From Chitinophagaceae bacterium (GTDB lineage Bacteria; Bacteroidota; Bacteroidia; Chitinophagales; Chitinophagaceae): a DNA stretch of 23,683 nt. Where the stretch lies: the NCBI GenBank assembly GCA_947468255.1, contig CANIMM010000016.1:1-23683 (forward strand), given 5' to 3'. The position numbers and the translations under genes were made by a program. The notes beneath the pieces are model-generated. The model saw only the letters and a program-made list of their open reading frames with translations, had not been told where the DNA came from and made no database searches. This document shows, in pieces, positions 21,201 to 23,683 of the stretch. The stretch's first letter is position 1, and each line of letters opens with the position of its first letter.

Positions 21201-23683
21201 ATGACTCAAATTAAAAATTGTTTTTTTCTTATTAGCCTGCTTTTTTTGGGATTCCTAACTGCTTCGGCACAAACCATTACTGGAAAAATAGCCGATACCG
21301 CTGCTAAAAAAGAGATCCTTAATGCAGTGATAGTATTGCTAAATCCAAAAGATTCCGGATTGTATAAATTTACAAGAAGCAATACCAACGGAGAATTTGA
21401 AATAAAAAATGTGAAGCCCGGTAAATATATCGTCATGGTTTCTCATCCTTATTATGCAGACTATGTGGATGAAATCAATACCACAGAAAATAGCCTGCCC
21501 CTTGCTCAAATTCCACTGATTTCAAAAAGCCAATTATTACAGGAAATAATCATTAAAAGTGGTTCTCCTATGAAAATCAAAGGAGATACGGTATCCTATA
21601 CAGCAGATAGTTTTAAAGTTAGCGCCAATGCCAATGTGGAAGAGCTATTAAAAAAACTTCCGGGCATTCAAGTGGATAAGAATGGGCAGATAAAGGCGAT
21701 GGGAGAAAAAGTAGAAAAGGTATTGGTAGATGGGGAAGAATTTTTTGGAGACGATCCGGGCATGGCGGTGAAAAATTTACGCGCAGATGCAGTAAAGGAA
21801 GTGCAGGTATTCGACAAAAAAAGCGACCAAGCTGAATTTACCGGTATTGATGATGGAAAGACAAAAAAAACAATCAACCTCAAGCTGAAGGAAGATAAGA
21901 AGAAAGGCTATTTCGGTAAAGTGGAAACGGCAGGTGGTTTACAATCTTCCATCGACAATCGGTACAACAATAATTTACTCTTCAATGCCTTTAAAGGGAA
22001 AAGAAAAATAGCAGGCTTGCTACTGCAAGGCAATACTGGCCAAAATGGTTTAAACTGGCAGGATGAACAAAAATTTGGCAGCAATGACGACGTTACCATG
22101 AGCATGGGGGAAGATGGAGGTGGGTTCATGATGGTGTCTAGAGGCAATGATGAAGACCCCTACATCGACACCAGGAATGGCCTTTTTGAAAACCTGAATG
22201 CCGGGTTACAGTACAATAACAAATGGAATGATCGACATAGCCTTAACTTTTCACCAAAATTGAATCGCCAACAATACAATAACCATCAAAGCACTTATTC
22301 CAAATTTCAACTCAACGACAATACCGTATTCAACGACCATGCCTCTGAAAACACCTTTTCGAAAAAACAGAATGTAAAAAACAGCCTCACTTACGATTTT
22401 AAAATTGACTCCGCCAACTCAATTAAAATAAGCTCCAAACTGAATATTTACAATACCAAGAGCGTAGTTTATCGACAGTCGGAAAATACGGATATCGATG
22501 GAGTACTCAATAACAACAGTGTCAACATGACTGACAATGCCACCGATAAAAACACTTTCAGCAATACGATCTTATTTAAACACAAATTTAAAAAAGATCG
22601 CCGAACCCTTTCCGTCAATACTGATTTCACTTCGCTAGGTTCATCCAATACCGGGTACCTGCAAGCGACTAACAATTATTACAACAAGGGATTGTTAAAC
22701 CGGACAGATTCGATTTACCAGAAAAAAAACAACGACAATACCAATACGAAATTTTCTACAATGGCTGTTTATACTGAACCCTTGTCAGCTAAATATTCAA
22801 TGGAGCTCAATTATGAATTTTCAAATACTAGCGCCGAGAATGAGTTGTTAACACGCAGTAAAGCCAATGCTTATGAAAGCAACTATGAACAATTGGTTGA
22901 TTCGCTCAGCAATCATTTTGATCAAAACATCCTTACCAACAAAGCTGGTGTTAAAGTAAGCTTCAAAAATAAAAAAATAAAATACAGCTTCGGAACTGCA
23001 GCTGGTTTTACCGATTTTGACTTAAAAGACATCACACTCAACAAAAACTATTTGAGAAGTTTCACCAACTTGTTTCCCACAGGTAATTTCCAATATACCT
23101 ACAAGGCCAATCACAGTCTTAGTGTGGGATACAATGGAAAAACGATTCAGCCAACCATTGGTCAATTACAGCAACTTCGTAATAATAACAACCCCCTCAA
23201 TGAATATATAGGCAACCCATTTTTAAAACAATCTTTTAGGCACAATACCACCATCAATCACAACTCTTACAACTTCTTAAAAGATCTTTGGAGCTACCAG
23301 TCAATTAATATAAACTTAACTGAAAATGCTATCACCAATAGCATATTAATCGCAGACAATGGGAAAAGGATTACTCAACCAGTGAACACCAATGGAAATA
23401 TATCTGCCAATGGCTATATGGGAATGGGAAAAAAAATCAAACAATTTGACCTTGATTTCGGATTAGGATTACAGTTTAATTATGCCAAGTTTAATGAAAT
23501 TATCAATTACAAAACGAATGGCAATAAAAATTCAAATGTAAGTTTCTCCGTAAATTTTAGAAAGTCAAAGACTAAACTATATGAAATTAACTTAGAAAAT
23601 AATTTTGGTTACAATGTCAATCAATCTACTGCCTACAACAAAACAATCCGATTCAATAGCAATACAATCAGTCTAAGTACTGC
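21201..23683 (+). CDS. Outer-membrane beta-barrel (TonB-receptor-like) protein, 3' end beyond window
   Basis: The frame opens at ATG 21201 and stays open to the window end (827 codons plus 2 bases), so the gene is cut by the boundary. Signal peptide MTQIKNCFFLISLLFLGFLT...ASAQ. Residues about 25-105 form a carboxypeptidase-regulatory-like domain (TITGKIADTAAKKEILNAVI, then NGEFEIKNVKPGKYIVMVSH). About 115-225 form a plug-like domain (GDTVSYTADSFKV, VEELLKKLPGIQVD, VLVDGEEFFGDDP, NLRADAVKEVQVFDKKSDQ). From about 235 on, alternating Asn-rich strands look like the OMP_b-brl_3 barrel family. It is not SusC-like: no SusD gene is adjacent within the window. Cargo is unknown; proteins of this type are common and mostly uncharacterised in Chitinophagaceae. 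Confidence 0.9.
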   Translation, partial: MTQIKNCFFLISLLFLGFLTASAQTITGKIADTAAKKEILNAVIVLLNPKDSGLYKFTRSNTNGEFEIKNVKPGKYIVMVSHPYYADYVDEINTTENSLPLAQIPLISKSQLLQEIIIKSGSPMKIKGDTVSYTADSFKVSANANVEELLKKLPGIQVDKNGQIKAMGEKVEKVLVDGEEFFGDDPGMAVKNLRADAVKEVQVFDKKSDQAEFTGIDDGKTKKTINLKLKEDKKKGYFGKVETAGGLQSSIDNRYNNNLLFNAFKGKRKIAGLLLQGNTGQNGLNWQDEQKFGSNDDVTMSMGEDGGGFMMVSRGNDEDPYIDTRNGLFENLNAGLQYNNKWNDRHSLNFSPKLNRQQYNNHQSTYSKFQLNDNTVFNDHASENTFSKKQNVKNSLTYDFKIDSANSIKISSKLNIYNTKSVVYRQSENTDIDGVLNNNSVNMTDNATDKNTFSNTILFKHKFKKDRRTLSVNTDFTSLGSSNTGYLQATNNYYNKGLLNRTDSIYQKKNNDNTNTKFSTMAVYTEPLSAKYSMELNYEFSNTSAENELLTRSKANAYESNYEQLVDSLSNHFDQNILTNKAGVKVSFKNKKIKYSFGTAAGFTDFDLKDITLNKNYLRSFTNLFPTGNFQYTYKANHSLSVGYNGKTIQPTIGQLQQLRNNNNPLNEYIGNPFLKQSFRHNTTINHNSYNFLKDLWSYQSININLTENAITNSILIADNGKRITQPVNTNGNISANGYMGMGKKIKQFDLDFGLGLQFNYAKFNEIINYKTNGNKNSNVSFSVNFRKSKTKLYEINLENNFGYNVNQSTAYNKTIRFNSNTISLST

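Noticed and set aside
21201..23683. SusC/SusD polysaccharide utilisation locus
   Set aside because: The barrel protein lacks the usual SusC plug sequence features that I would expect and no SusD gene is adjacent within the window. It looks like a general OMP_b-brl_3-type protein.
1..23683. tRNA, rRNA, insertion sequence or prophage genes
   Set aside because: No cloverleaf with a recognisable T-loop, no rRNA segment, and no transposase, integrase or phage structural motifs were found by eye.

Overview
The window looks like chromosomal DNA of a Bacteroidota bacterium, most likely of the Chitinophagaceae type. It is AT-rich. It carries a PorP/SprF-like outer-membrane protein next to a giant PKD-repeat surface protein with a C-terminal type IX secretion (T9SS) sorting domain. 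It also has a carboxypeptidase-regulatory/TonB-type beta-barrel protein, a DUF4268 protein, no obvious Shine-Dalgarno sequences, and sites resembling the Bacteroidota promoter (TTG, about 20 bp, TAnnTTTG). The genus call is inference. No rRNA, tRNA, IS element, prophage or CRISPR array was seen.

Layout. (1) 1-4736, + strand: a compact operon-like run. It holds the tail of an unidentified gene, a BNR/Asp-box sialidase-like lipoprotein, a secreted neutral-ceramidase-like protein, MurQ (MurNAc-6-phosphate etherase) and a FucP/NagP-like sugar:H+ symporter. It looks like amino-sugar or glycoconjugate scavenging with MurNAc-6-P as an intermediate. No kinase is visible. (2) 4950-5639, - strand: a DUF2975 membrane protein and a small Xre-type regulator, a conserved pair. 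(3) 5640-5996: a 357-bp gap with a 12-bp direct repeat, an imperfect inverted repeat, a G7 tract and a small palindrome. (4) 5997-9467, + strand: four tightly packed genes for a HUMPS/OMPDC-superfamily lyase, a zinc-type medium-chain dehydrogenase, an SDR and a TIM-barrel sugar isomerase/epimerase. This is the best candidate in the window for an uncharacterised catabolic pathway. It ends at a strong bidirectional terminator. (5) 9576-14978, - strand: a giant surface protein followed by PorP/SprF, a T9SS cargo and its partner. (6) 15118-15270, - strand: an unannotated C-terminal remnant resembling a cupin protein, followed by a DUF4268 gene. (7) 15844-18540, + strand: a MATE exporter, an RluE-like pseudouridine synthase and a TIP30-like NAD(P)-binding protein, with a convergent small acidic protein at 18566-18865. 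(8) 19165-20940, + strand: an orphan CrtA/spheroidene-monooxygenase-like gene and an arginase. (9) 21201 to the end: the first 827 codons of a large outer-membrane beta-barrel protein that runs off the window.

The sequence supports two sugar-related operons (regions 1 and 4) separated by a regulator/membrane-protein pair, one surface-display locus, and a set of single housekeeping or accessory genes. Enzyme family calls rest on motifs read by eye. Substrates in region 4 and for the sialidase-like and ceramidase-like proteins cannot be assigned from sequence alone.
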